This document shows, piece after piece, positions 7,404 to 15,688 of a stretch of 34,498 nucleotides of DNA (position 1 is its first letter; each line of letters opens with the position of its first letter). The notes beneath the pieces are model-generated. The model had not been told where the DNA came from and did not search any database. It was given only the letters and a program-made list of their open reading frames with translations. This DNA is from Clostridia bacterium (GTDB taxonomy: Bacteria > Bacillota > Clostridia > UMGS1810). The DNA lies in the NCBI GenBank assembly GCA_017621495.1, contig JAGATB010000021.1:1-34498 (forward strand), read 5' to 3'. The position numbers and the translations under genes were made by a program.

Positions 7404-7452
7404 TACCAAAATACGTAATTTAAAAAAAATTAGTAAAATCCAAATTTTTCTA

Positions 7453-7481
7453 TTGACATTATGCTCACATTGTGATACAAT
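7453..7481 (+). promoter_or_regulatory. Promoter of the rightward oxidoreductase-isomerase operon
   Basis: Consensus TTGACA (7453-7458), a 17-base spacer and TACAAT (7476-7481). Transcription would start near 7488, just before the operator at 7497-7514. Confidence 0.8.
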
Positions 7482-7496
7482 CACGTTAAGAAAATC

Positions 7497-7514
7497 AATG
7501 TAAACGTTTACATT
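7497..7514. promoter_or_regulatory. LacI-type operator at the rightward promoter
   Basis: AATGTAAACGTTTACATT is a perfect 18-bp palindrome with the TGTAAACGTTTACA core common to LacI/CcpA-family sites. It sits about 10-25 bases after the predicted transcription start. The divergent LacI-family regulator is the obvious binder. CcpA could compete because catabolite-responsive elements look similar. Confidence 0.85.
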
Positions 7515-7538
7515 TTATAATTGAGAGGAGTTTTGAAT

Positions 7539-8705
7539 ATGGCAAACGTACTTGACGCATTTAAAGATTTAAAGCAGGACAATGCTAAGGTGGACAGAAG
7601 CAAAAAATTTAGAATAGGTATCGTGGGTACCGGTTGGATTGCAGCGGCACACATCCAGAAATATAAGATGATGGATGATGTAGAAATAGTTGCCGGCTGC
7701 GATATTATCGAAGGTAAAGCAGAAAAATTCTTTAAGACCTGGGAAGTAGAGGGTGTAAACTGCTACACAAGCGACATCGAGATGTACAAGAAAGAAAACC
7801 TCGATGCAGTAAGTATATGTACATACAACGCAACTCATGCCGAGTGTGCCGTAAATGCTTTGAATGCAGGCGTCAATGTACTTTTGGAAAAGCCCATGTG
7901 CGTGACAACCGAGGAAGCAGTAGAAATCATGAAAGCCGAGAAAAAGAGTGGCAAAATACTCTCTATAGGCTTCCAGCCCAGATTCGACAACGACATGAAG
8001 CTGGTTAAGCAAGTGGTACAGTCCGGCGTGTTGGGCAAGATTTACTACATTCAGACAGGCGGCGGCAGAAGAGAAGGTATCCCCTTCCCTTACGGCACTA
8101 CCTTTATAGACCCCAAGACAGGAGTTATAGGTGCTATGGGTGACATAGGCTGCTACTCTCTGGACATGGTGCTCAATGCTGTGGGTTATCCAAAGCCACT
8201 TACAGTTACCGGCTATACATCTGCATTCTCGGGAACAAATCCCAATTATTCAGGCTATGTAAAGAGCGGTCACCCGGAGTATGCCAAAATTTTCGGTGTA
8301 GATGACTTCGCTGCGGCATTCGTAAGACTGGAGGGCGACATCATACTCGACTTCAGAATTGCATGGGCAGAGCATATTGACTCCCCCTGCGACACAATTA
8401 TTTTAGGCTCCGAGGGCGGACTCAGAATACCTGCTACAGAGTGCTGGAACGGCACAATCGGTGGAGATATGACTCTCTACCACACAGTGGCAGGTCAGCT
8501 TGTGGAGACCACCATACCGAGGACGCAGAACAAACCTGTAGACTGCTTCTACGAGAAGATTCGCTCCTTCCTGGATGCAATCCACACAAACGGCAAGGCT
8601 CCCATTCCATCAACGGAAATACTCTACAATCAGGCTATCATAGACCACATTGTTAAGTCATCCAAGGAAGGCAGAGAGCTCAAAGTAGAAATCCCCGAAA
8701 TATAA
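7539..8705 (+). CDS. Gfo/Idh/MocA-family oxidoreductase (GFOR-like active site)
   Basis: A 388-residue dehydrogenase with a Rossmann motif I-G-I-V-G-T-G-W-I-A (residues 26-35), E117-K-P, and a C-terminal alpha/beta substrate domain. The usual D-x-G-x-H-x-x-D reads D202-I-G-C-Y206-S-L-D209, so Tyr replaces the family His. Glucose-fructose oxidoreductase and dimeric dihydrodiol dehydrogenase also carry Tyr here, so it is probably active but mechanistically unlike the leftward paralogue. About 20 polar residues precede the fold. The start at 7539 has AGAGGAG 8 bases upstream; a TTG at 7521 is inside that ribosome binding site. It is the first gene of a LacI-controlled operon. Confidence 0.88.
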   Translation: MANVLDAFKDLKQDNAKVDRSKKFRIGIVGTGWIAAAHIQKYKMMDDVEIVAGCDIIEGKAEKFFKTWEVEGVNCYTSDIEMYKKENLDAVSICTYNATHAECAVNALNAGVNVLLEKPMCVTTEEAVEIMKAEKKSGKILSIGFQPRFDNDMKLVKQVVQSGVLGKIYYIQTGGGRREGIPFPYGTTFIDPKTGVIGAMGDIGCYSLDMVLNAVGYPKPLTVTGYTSAFSGTNPNYSGYVKSGHPEYAKIFGVDDFAAAFVRLEGDIILDFRIAWAEHIDSPCDTIILGSEGGLRIPATECWNGTIGGDMTLYHTVAGQLVETTIPRTQNKPVDCFYEKIRSFLDAIHTNGKAPIPSTEILYNQAIIDHIVKSSKEGRELKVEIPEI

Positions 8706-8724
8706 ATAAAAGGGTGTGCATACA

Positions 8725-9561
8725 ATGAATAGATTTAAATTAGGTTTACAACTTTATTCCGTTCGTGACGAAATGGAAAAAGATATGGAAGCTACCCTTA
8801 AGGCAGTAGCTGAAATGGGCTATGAATGTGTGGAATTTGCCGGATATTTCGGCAAAAGTGCAGAGGAAGTAAAGACTCTGTGCGATAAATACAACCTGAC
8901 CCCCATTTCCGTACATCAGACACATCCGGTATTTCTGGAAGATGCCGAGACAAATATAGCTTACTTAAAGACACTGGGAGTTAAATACAGTGCTATCCCC
9001 TGGGTAAGCCCCGATGACTGGGAAAACAATTACGACAAGCTTATAGGCGAAATCAAGCAAGTGGGCAAGATTTTGAAGGACAACGGCATACAACTGCTGT
9101 ACCACAACCACGACTTTGAATTCCATGTAAAACACGGCAATGACTGCGTGCTAAATGCACTCTACAAGGATGTTCCCTCAGAGCTTCTTGCACCGGAGCT
9201 GGATATGTGCTGGGTGCACTACGCAGGCAATGACCCTGTGGAATATGTAAAGAAGTACGGTGACATAGAAGAAGTGCTCCACGTAAAGGATTTCATATGC
9301 AAAAACCTGGCTGCAGGCCCCTTATATGCACTCATCGATGAAAAAGGCAATGCAGACGGCGAACAGAGAAACCGAGAAAGCGACGGATTTGAATTCCGTG
9401 CTGTAGGTCAAGGCAGACAGGATATACCGGCTATAATGAAAGCCGCAGAGGACACAAAAATCAAATACATCATAGTAGAACAGGATGGTCATACCACAGG
9501 CAAATCAAGCCTTGAGGATGCCAAGGACAGCATTGATTATCTGCGTTCTATAGGATATTAA
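8725..9561 (+). CDS. Sugar phosphate isomerase/epimerase-like TIM-barrel protein
   Basis: A 278-residue TIM-barrel protein of the AP-endonuclease-2/xylose-isomerase-like family. It opens with the common L-G-L-Q-L-Y-S-V-R-D and shows likely metal ligands in Y-H-N-H-D-F-E132, L-D160-M-C-W and L-H186-V-K-D-F, plus V-E-Q-D near the C-terminus. The Y-H-N-H-D signature resembles inosose-dehydratase and keto-sugar isomerase members. It follows the oxidoreductase by 19 bases with AGGG about 10 bases before the ATG; a GTG at 8716 is a less likely start. It probably acts on the product of the upstream oxidoreductase. The substrate is not known. Confidence 0.86.
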   Translation: MNRFKLGLQLYSVRDEMEKDMEATLKAVAEMGYECVEFAGYFGKSAEEVKTLCDKYNLTPISVHQTHPVFLEDAETNIAYLKTLGVKYSAIPWVSPDDWENNYDKLIGEIKQVGKILKDNGIQLLYHNHDFEFHVKHGNDCVLNALYKDVPSELLAPELDMCWVHYAGNDPVEYVKKYGDIEEVLHVKDFICKNLAAGPLYALIDEKGNADGEQRNRESDGFEFRAVGQGRQDIPAIMKAAEDTKIKYIIVEQDGHTTGKSSLEDAKDSIDYLRSIGY

Positions 9562-9570
9562 AAACAAAGG

Positions 9571-9638
9571 GGCTGTAAATAAAGTCACAACAACATCCAA
9601 GGGTACGGAGCTATTTTGTCATGACTTTATTTACAGCC
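9571..9638. repeat. MITE-like element, internally deleted copy
   Basis: A 68-bp element with the same perfect 17-bp terminal inverted repeats as 2439-2554 (9571-9587 and 9622-9638). Its left part matches the reverse complement of the right half of the longer element, including ACAACATCCAAGGG and CGGAGCTATTTTGTCA. It then jumps directly to the other terminus at a shared TGTCA. It fills the gap between two convergent genes and may serve as a two-way terminator. Confidence 0.75.
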
Positions 9639-9645
9639 CTGTCAT

Positions 9646-10320
9646 TTAAAATAAGTCATCAAATATGCGTAATTTCTTAAGGTCTGCAATGAGCTGCTTA
9701 GTGGATTTCATTTTGAATTTCTTTAAAATTGCAGTTATATGATTTTCGAGTGTCTTTTTCTCTATATATCTTTCTTTTATTATCTCGTTGTAGGTTTTGC
9801 CCTCGTATAAGCTTTTTAAAATTTCGGTTTCAGTCTTGGTCAGGGTAGCTATCATGTTCATAACATACAGGAGGCTTTTCCTCTCTGTTTCATACTCTGT
9901 AATCTTCCTTAACACCTTTTCCGTAGAAAACTCATCGAGCATGTACTTATTGTTATAGACAGTATTTATCGTATGCTCGATTTTTTCCTTTGAACTGTTT
10001 TTCAGCAAAAATGACTTTGCACCTACTACATAAGAATTTATGAAAATTTCATCATCGTCATGCATAGTCAATATGACAACCTTTATATTGGGAAAATCCT
10101 GTGTTATCCTTTTGGTACACTCCAGACCGCTGTATTTTGACTCCATCTCAATGTCCATCAGGATTATATCGGGGTTTAATTGTCCGGCAATATCGTATGC
10201 TTCAATACCATCGGCAGCCTCCCCCACGATTTCAATTCCGGGACTGTCCTTGAACATACTTTTAAACCATTTTCTTGTTTCCTGCATATCATCTGCTATA
10301 ACAACTCTTATTTTTTCCAT
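9646..10320 (-). CDS. NarL/FixJ-type response regulator
   Basis: 224 residues: a receiver domain (about 1-125) and a LuxR-like helix-turn-helix (about 155-215). The receiver shows acidic D10/D11, the phospho-acceptor D56 in I-I-L-M-D-I-E, T85 and K107. The output domain starts with L-T-K-T-E-T-E-I-L and has Y-I-E-K-K-T-L-E-N-H-I as recognition helix, close to the LuxR/NarL consensus. The ATG overlaps the 3' end of the kinase gene by 13 bases, so the two are co-translated partners. Its targets are not visible; the surface-glycan operon nearby is the best guess. Confidence 0.9.
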   Translation of the reverse strand: MEKIRVVIADDMQETRKWFKSMFKDSPGIEIVGEAADGIEAYDIAGQLNPDIILMDIEMESKYSGLECTKRITQDFPNIKVVILTMHDDDEIFINSYVVGAKSFLLKNSSKEKIEHTINTVYNNKYMLDEFSTEKVLRKITEYETERKSLLYVMNMIATLTKTETEILKSLYEGKTYNEIIKERYIEKKTLENHITAILKKFKMKSTKQLIADLKKLRIFDDLF

Positions 10321-11813
10321 TTCTTACCCTCCCATCGATACAAAACAATGCTGACACATGTTCCTTCATTTTCTTTGCTGGTTATTCTTATATGACCTCC
10401 GTGATCCATAATCGTTTTATATACAAAAGCCAAGCCCACACCCCAATTGCTTTTCCTGCTCTTTGACGTATACAGAGGTTTAAATATGCTTTTAAGATTT
10501 TTCTTTTTGATACCTTTGCCGTTATCGATTATATCAATTACAACCATTTCTGCGTCGTTCCTGATTTTAATATTAAGCTCATAGCTGTCTCTCACCGTAT
10601 TTTCAAAGGATTCTACCGCATTTCTCAATACATTTACCATTGCTTCTGCCATGCTTTTTAAATCCGCATAAACAAGTAATTTGGTATCCGTACATTCACA
10701 TTTCACATTTATGTTATTATCTATATGACAGCTCTCCACCGCATGCATTATCACATCATATACGGATACAGACTCCATGTTGTAGGTGACCTTCTTAGAC
10801 AAAGATGTAATTGCAAAAAATTCATCTATATAGTTTTTGCAATATTGCGATATAGAAAGAAGTGTGTCGTTTTTCTCCTCAGTAGAGTTTTCGGTCAATG
10901 CTTGATTTGACATTGATTCTATATTAAACAAAATGTTCTTAAACATATGAAATATCTCACGGGTTTCATCTGTCATAGTCCATTTTCTTTTGGCAAATTT
11001 GTATCGTATAGATGCCGAAGTACGCAGGATTTTGGACTTTAGCATATAGCATAAAATAGCAACCACATATACACATAATACCAGCACCAGAGTTATATAC
11101 TGATAGGTGCTTATCCTGAAAAATTTTCTCATTCCCAGGAAATTATCCAAGGACATATCGATGTAGTTGTTCTTCAAAGGACCAAGTACAAAAAATGCTA
11201 TAACAAATATATCCAGCACAAGCATGAAAATGCCGAAAATTATCAATTGGTTTCTTTTTATCCAAAACTCTTCATTTCTCTGCTTAATCAAAAAGATTAT
11301 TGCAGGACTCAGTATATAGAAGGATTGCACCAATATAAAAAACCAATTCAATGCAAGTATAAGGATTTTTGCGGTTTGGGCATGTGATGACAACACAACC
11401 AGCTTATAAATTTCAAAGGCAGTTGTCGAATCAAAAAATACCAGATACATTGCACAGAATAAAGCAAATATCGAGCAATGCACTATGTTTTCTTTCCTCA
11501 TAAGCGATTTGTGACTGCGCATACCCAGTTGAAAAAGCTGTACACCGGTCATATACACCACAATATACACATTGAAGGCATCGAGCAAGTCTCTGTAATA
11601 CCATTTGGAAATGGCAAGCTTGAGCAGTAATTTGTAATCCCATTTAAACAGCCACATGTTGGTATAGTCATATTTCCAAAGTGATATTGATGACATAAGC
11701 ATACCTATGAGACCTATTGTCATAATCGCAAAGAAATATGTATATTTATTTTTGTATTCCTTTATAAGCAAGCATGCAGAAAACAGCACCAAAACACATA
11801 TAACATATATCAT
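10308..11813 (-). CDS. Membrane sensor histidine kinase with seven membrane segments
   Basis: 501 residues. The first 260 hold about seven hydrophobic segments (roughly 1-17, 26-46, 78-98, 110-128, 149-175, 189-212, 238-258), leaving no large extracellular domain, so sensing is likely within or through the membrane. The kinase core follows: H289 in F-H-M-F-K-N-I-L as the probable phosphorylated histidine, N398 in the N box (L-R-N-A-V-E), D430-N-G-K-G (G1) and N-W-G-V-G-L (G2). The H-x-x-K-N form differs from the common HisKA H-E-L/I-R motif. It pairs with the downstream response regulator. The ligand is unknown. Confidence 0.88.
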   Translation of the reverse strand: MIYVICVLVLFSACLLIKEYKNKYTYFFAIMTIGLIGMLMSSISLWKYDYTNMWLFKWDYKLLLKLAISKWYYRDLLDAFNVYIVVYMTGVQLFQLGMRSHKSLMRKENIVHCSIFALFCAMYLVFFDSTTAFEIYKLVVLSSHAQTAKILILALNWFFILVQSFYILSPAIIFLIKQRNEEFWIKRNQLIIFGIFMLVLDIFVIAFFVLGPLKNNYIDMSLDNFLGMRKFFRISTYQYITLVLVLCVYVVAILCYMLKSKILRTSASIRYKFAKRKWTMTDETREIFHMFKNILFNIESMSNQALTENSTEEKNDTLLSISQYCKNYIDEFFAITSLSKKVTYNMESVSVYDVIMHAVESCHIDNNINVKCECTDTKLLVYADLKSMAEAMVNVLRNAVESFENTVRDSYELNIKIRNDAEMVVIDIIDNGKGIKKKNLKSIFKPLYTSKSRKSNWGVGLAFVYKTIMDHGGHIRITSKENEGTCVSIVLYRWEGKKWKK

Positions 11814-11853
11814 ACAAATTCAAATCCTCTTCATTGGAATAATAATATTTTTT

Positions 11854-11881
11854 ATTATATCACACTAAAAGAAAAAATCAA
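11854..11881 (-). promoter_or_regulatory. Possible promoter of the two-component operon
   Basis: On the minus strand TTGATT (11876-11881), a 16-base spacer and TATAAT (11854-11859), the latter preceded by TGTGA. It lies about 40 bases before the kinase start codon. The region is very AT-rich, so chance matches are likely and only the -10 is convincing. Confidence 0.45.
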
Positions 11882-12011
11882 AGTGTTTTATATATAAAAT
11901 CATTGTCAATATTTTCAATTTTGAATTATGCTTCGTTCTCTCTATGTATATTATAACATATTTTTTGGTACTATTAACTCCTATCTTTTTCGGGATTTGC
12001 GTTCTATGCAT

Positions 12012-12779
12012 TTAATATTTCCCCGGGGAGGCGCCGGTCAATTTTTTAAACAAAGTGTTGAAATAACTGACATTATTAAATCCGCAGGCATCGGAAATCT
12101 CTGCTTGCGTGTACAATCCGCTTTTAAGCATATCTTTTGCCTTTTCTATTCTTAAATAATTTATGTACTTAAGAGGTGACAAACCGGTATAAGCTTTAAA
12201 CTTTTTTCTGAACATTGATACGTTCATATGTGTAAGTGTACTCAGGTCGTCAATATCAATTGTGTGTTGATAGTTGTTTTCAATATATTCAATTGCCGGA
12301 TATACATCCTTTGAATAGTCATTTCCGTGAATCTCATCATTTAACAAATAGTATATTATCAGCTGCACCATGCTGCAGCTGAATAATTTATGTGCAGCAC
12401 CTTTTTTGAAGTTTATTTCAACAACTTGCTTAAATGCCTCAAGCAATCGTGCCGAGTGTACAACCCTCGGCAAAGTCTGCAAAGGAATTTTCATCTCGTT
12501 TTCTATATTAAATGATATGATGATGTAATTAAAGATTTCTTCGGCTACGGAAGAAATACAGTAATTACTATCTTTTGGCAGGTATACCACATTACCTTTG
12601 CGTAGGGTTATAGCTTCCCCGGGAGAAGAATATTCTGCTTTGCCGTCCAATACATAAATAAGACCACAGCACGGTCTGGAAGTACACACATACTTCCAGT
12701 CCGATACAACACTCTTCTCCAGAGCATATTCAACACCTGACACAGTTATATTAAAATTATTATAATCATTTGAAATCAT
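12012..12779 (-). CDS. AraC-family transcriptional regulator
   Basis: 255 residues with a cupin-like N-terminal sensing domain (about 1-140, with L-D-G-K-A-E-Y-S-S-P-G-E-A typical of sugar-sensing members) and a C-terminal pair of helix-turn-helix motifs (about 160-255). The second motif, Q-A-E-I-S-D-A-C-G-F-N-N-V-S-Y-F, is close to consensus. It ends at S-P-G-K-Y, slightly early for the family but not broken. AGAGGTG precedes the ATG. It is 75 bases downstream of the surface operon with no evident terminator between, so some read-through expression is possible. It probably activates that operon in response to a sugar. Confidence 0.88.
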   Translation of the reverse strand: MISNDYNNFNITVSGVEYALEKSVVSDWKYVCTSRPCCGLIYVLDGKAEYSSPGEAITLRKGNVVYLPKDSNYCISSVAEEIFNYIIISFNIENEMKIPLQTLPRVVHSARLLEAFKQVVEINFKKGAAHKLFSCSMVQLIIYYLLNDEIHGNDYSKDVYPAIEYIENNYQHTIDIDDLSTLTHMNVSMFRKKFKAYTGLSPLKYINYLRIEKAKDMLKSGLYTQAEISDACGFNNVSYFNTLFKKLTGASPGKY

Positions 12780-12854
12780 GACACACCTCTGTTAAGGCTA
12801 AAAATTGATATATAATTATTTTAAAATTTTGTTTTATTAATACGACTTGTTCTG

Positions 12855-15593
12855 TTATCCAGCATTTGAGGGATTATTCTTCCACTCATATACACATGTT
12901 CCTGCTGATGTACCTATATAAACACGGGGTAAAATCGGATGAAACTCCACTGTCCATACATCCCTTGAACCGGGAAGTCCCTCCACTACCGACCACGTTT
13001 CGCCACCGTCAAAGCTTTCAAAAATACCCGCACTCTTTGCGTAAGTATAGTTGTTGGCTCCGCCGCAAACCAAATGCAGAGGATTTGCAGGGTCTTGTGA
13101 TACATCTTTAATATTAAGAACCCCTTCGCTTTTTTCAAGGCCGTCATTTATAGCTGTCTTTGTCTTATTTTCTGCATCTATCTTATACAGACCGCTTGAG
13201 AATGAACCTACATATAACGTATACGGGTCGGTATAATCCACAGTACCGCGTTTTGAGGTAGTAAATCCGTTTGCAACCTCTGTCCATGTTTCGCCGCCGT
13301 CCTCGGAAAGAGAAATCGATTCACTCTCAATATTATACACAATATCTCCGTTTGAAGGCGACATGGCAGAAACCGGTTTTTCAAGAGCTGACCATGTCTC
13401 ACCGCCATCGGTGCTTTTTAAGTAGCCGGCATAAATTATATCATTATTCGACGGATGAAAATAAATCCGGTTTACTTTTGTAGTGTTGTACGACTCGGAT
13501 TCTTCTATGAGACTCCAGGTCTTTCCGTTGTCCGTTGACCTTTTTAACGCATGTATTGATGTAGAGCTTATACCACCCATACATATGATAATATGATTGG
13601 TATCCGACGGGTCTCTTTCTGCTGCCCAGACAGTTCTTGCTCCGCTGTATCTGCCTCCCGCAAGGGTAACACTGTAATCAAAGGGTCTGTATTCGCTTGC
13701 GGCATAGCCGTCTACTGTCTGCATAAAGCCACGGTCTGTCTGTGCTATGCCAAGATAGCCGGTGTCATTTGCATCAAATACAAAATCGCATGCACGCATA
13801 CCGGAATACCCGGACATTGAAGGATAGAAATTTCTGCCGCCGTCTGTTGACTTATGCAAATCTCCGTCAAAGAAAGCAAAAATTGTCTTTGTGTTTTGGT
13901 CTATTTTAATCGGTTCGGCATTGTAGCCTATAACTTCTGTCATATACGATAATTCTGAATGAACCGTTGTTTTGATAAAGGTTCTTCCGTCGTCCTCGGA
14001 ATATCTGAGTGAGGGTCCCGGTCTGCTTGTTCCTGCATATAGTATATACTTGCCCGGCTCGGAAGGGTCTTCCATTATATCAAGGGTTTTAAGTGCCTCA
14101 ACACCAATATTTGCCGCAGTATTAACGGAAGTCCAGGTTGTTCCTCCGTCTGTTGTTTCAAACAGTGTATCTGCACTTGCAGCAAACATATGTTTAGAGT
14201 CAGCAGGATCTTTGACAAATGACAGTATTCCCTCACGGGGAAGTCCGGAATTTCTTGCAGTTCTTTTCCAGTTAACTCCGCCGTCATAGCTCATAAACAA
14301 GCCGCTTGTGCTTGTAGATGCGGCAATGAAGCTGCCGTCTGCATAAAGGTCGGAAATCACCTGGGTATCAAGACCTCTTGGGTTCCATGTTACACCGTGG
14401 TCATATGATACATATATTCCGCTTAAGATACCTGCACTGTTTGTTCCTGCGTAAATGGGATAAACTCCGTCCACCGGCGTCCCCGCCTGAAAGTACCTTC
14501 CCGGCCTTTGTGCAACCGGAAGCTGCTTTACAATAGTCCAGGTTTTGCCCGCATCCGTACTGCGGTAAATTCCGGGATACTGACTGCGTCTCGGTGCAGT
14601 AGTTGTACCTAAAGCCAGAACAATATTACTGTCCGCAGGGTCAAAGAACAAATCACTGACACCTATGGTCATAAATCCATCGCCGGTGCTTTTCCAGCTT
14701 GCACCACCGTCCGAGCTTGAATACACGCCCGCCATATCGTTTCCGCAAACCATAATCTGAGGGTTTGAGGACGAAATGGCAAGAGCCTGCCCTGCCTGTC
14801 CTGCCTCACCGCCTTTGATGCCGGAAGCTATCTGTACAGGCGAGGTCATATGCAGATTTATGATCCAGTCATTATAACGTGTAGTAGTAAAACTGTCAAC
14901 CGAGGCACTGCTGTCAAACTCAACGGTTATAACAAGCTGCGGCAAAGGACTCCATGCAGTCGGAATACGAATATTTGTGCTTGACAGAATACTACTTTGA
15001 GCAACGCCAAAATTAAACATGGTTTTTCCGTTTGCCAGAAACTTTTTAACCTCGTCGGTCATATCAAAGGAAATCTGATTTGCAGTACCATAAACCGTAC
15101 CTGCTGCCACTCCCTTATATTCCGAATATTGTGCGGAAACATAATCATCGGCTGAAACACTTGCCGTTAAAAAGCAGTTTGAAAAGGTAATATCGGGATG
15201 AGTATATCCCAAAGCCGTAGCATCGGTATATGTAATTGACTGACTAAAGCTGTCCTCGCACTCGAAGCTTGTGAATCCTGCCCTCCATGCTGTAGCCTCC
15301 GAAAGGAGGATTTTCCACTCCGCCTTGGCAACATTAGCTCCTGCCGGAATACCTGTCAGGTCATACTGAAATATTGAGGCAGAGTCACTGTCTTTATTAA
15401 TCAGCCATGCATAGTTATCGTCATCCGTTGCCATGGAAGTATCCGTGCTACCGGGATAAACAACTCCGCTTGACCTTAGTGCGGGAGTTGCAGTAATAGC
15501 ATATGTACTCTCCGACGCATATGTGTGAGTCTGAAAGTTAACTATCATACACAAAGCAACAATGCAGTATATTAGTTTGTATACATTCTTCAT
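12855..15593 (-). CDS. Exported DNRLRE/CBM96-like plus BNR (GH74/VPS10-like) propeller protein
   Basis: 912 residues. A signal peptide (1-27, ending Y-A-S) is followed by a DNRLRE/CBM96-like module (about 31-228) with its F-Q-Y-D-L motif at 75-79. From about 250 to the C-terminus runs a large beta-propeller with at least ten Asp-box (S-x-D-x-G-x-T-W) repeats. The start of the propeller (A-L-A-I-S-S-S-N-P ... N-D286-M-A-G-V-Y-S-S) resembles the GH74 start that carries a catalytic Asp, but is more diverged than in the 855-residue protein of this operon. No SLH or sortase anchor is present. Probably an extracellular glycan-binding or glycan-cleaving protein. It is the last gene of the long operon. 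Confidence 0.82.
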   Translation of the reverse strand: MKNVYKLIYCIVALCMIVNFQTHTYASESTYAITATPALRSSGVVYPGSTDTSMATDDDNYAWLINKDSDSASIFQYDLTGIPAGANVAKAEWKILLSEATAWRAGFTSFECEDSFSQSITYTDATALGYTHPDITFSNCFLTASVSADDYVSAQYSEYKGVAAGTVYGTANQISFDMTDEVKKFLANGKTMFNFGVAQSSILSSTNIRIPTAWSPLPQLVITVEFDSSASVDSFTTTRYNDWIINLHMTSPVQIASGIKGGEAGQAGQALAISSSNPQIMVCGNDMAGVYSSSDGGASWKSTGDGFMTIGVSDLFFDPADSNIVLALGTTTAPRRSQYPGIYRSTDAGKTWTIVKQLPVAQRPGRYFQAGTPVDGVYPIYAGTNSAGILSGIYVSYDHGVTWNPRGLDTQVISDLYADGSFIAASTSTSGLFMSYDGGVNWKRTARNSGLPREGILSFVKDPADSKHMFAASADTLFETTDGGTTWTSVNTAANIGVEALKTLDIMEDPSEPGKYILYAGTSRPGPSLRYSEDDGRTFIKTTVHSELSYMTEVIGYNAEPIKIDQNTKTIFAFFDGDLHKSTDGGRNFYPSMSGYSGMRACDFVFDANDTGYLGIAQTDRGFMQTVDGYAASEYRPFDYSVTLAGGRYSGARTVWAAERDPSDTNHIIICMGGISSTSIHALKRSTDNGKTWSLIEESESYNTTKVNRIYFHPSNNDIIYAGYLKSTDGGETWSALEKPVSAMSPSNGDIVYNIESESISLSEDGGETWTEVANGFTTSKRGTVDYTDPYTLYVGSFSSGLYKIDAENKTKTAINDGLEKSEGVLNIKDVSQDPANPLHLVCGGANNYTYAKSAGIFESFDGGETWSVVEGLPGSRDVWTVEFHPILPRVYIGTSAGTCVYEWKNNPSNAG

Positions 15594-15628
15594 TTTGTAC
15601 TCTCCTAAATTATTTATTAGACAGCAAC

Positions 15629-15646
15629 GCCCCTCAACTGAGGGGC
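15629..15646 (-). terminator. GC-rich hairpin between operon genes
   Basis: GCCCCTC-AACT-GAGGGGC forms a strong short stem in the gap before the last operon gene. No T-run follows it on the minus strand, so it is not a classical terminator. It may slow polymerase or protect the upstream mRNA. Confidence 0.5.
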
Positions 15647-15657
15647 ATTTGCCGTCA

Positions 15658-15688
15658 TCTGCAAAATAAGCTACTCTTATTTTGCAGA
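15658..15688 (-). terminator. 13-bp hairpin overlapping a stop codon
   Basis: TCTGCAAAATAAG (15658-15670) and its complement (15676-15688) form a perfect 13-bp stem with a 5-base loop. The arm that is 5' in the mRNA contains the last codons and the TAA stop of the 590-residue protein. With the hairpin at 15629-15646 it forms a tandem structure, likely an mRNA stabiliser, processing site or partial terminator within the operon. Confidence 0.55.

Noticed and set aside
9571..9638. CRISPR repeat or direct repeat array
   Set aside because: The repeated parts are inverted ends of one element, not regularly spaced direct repeats.
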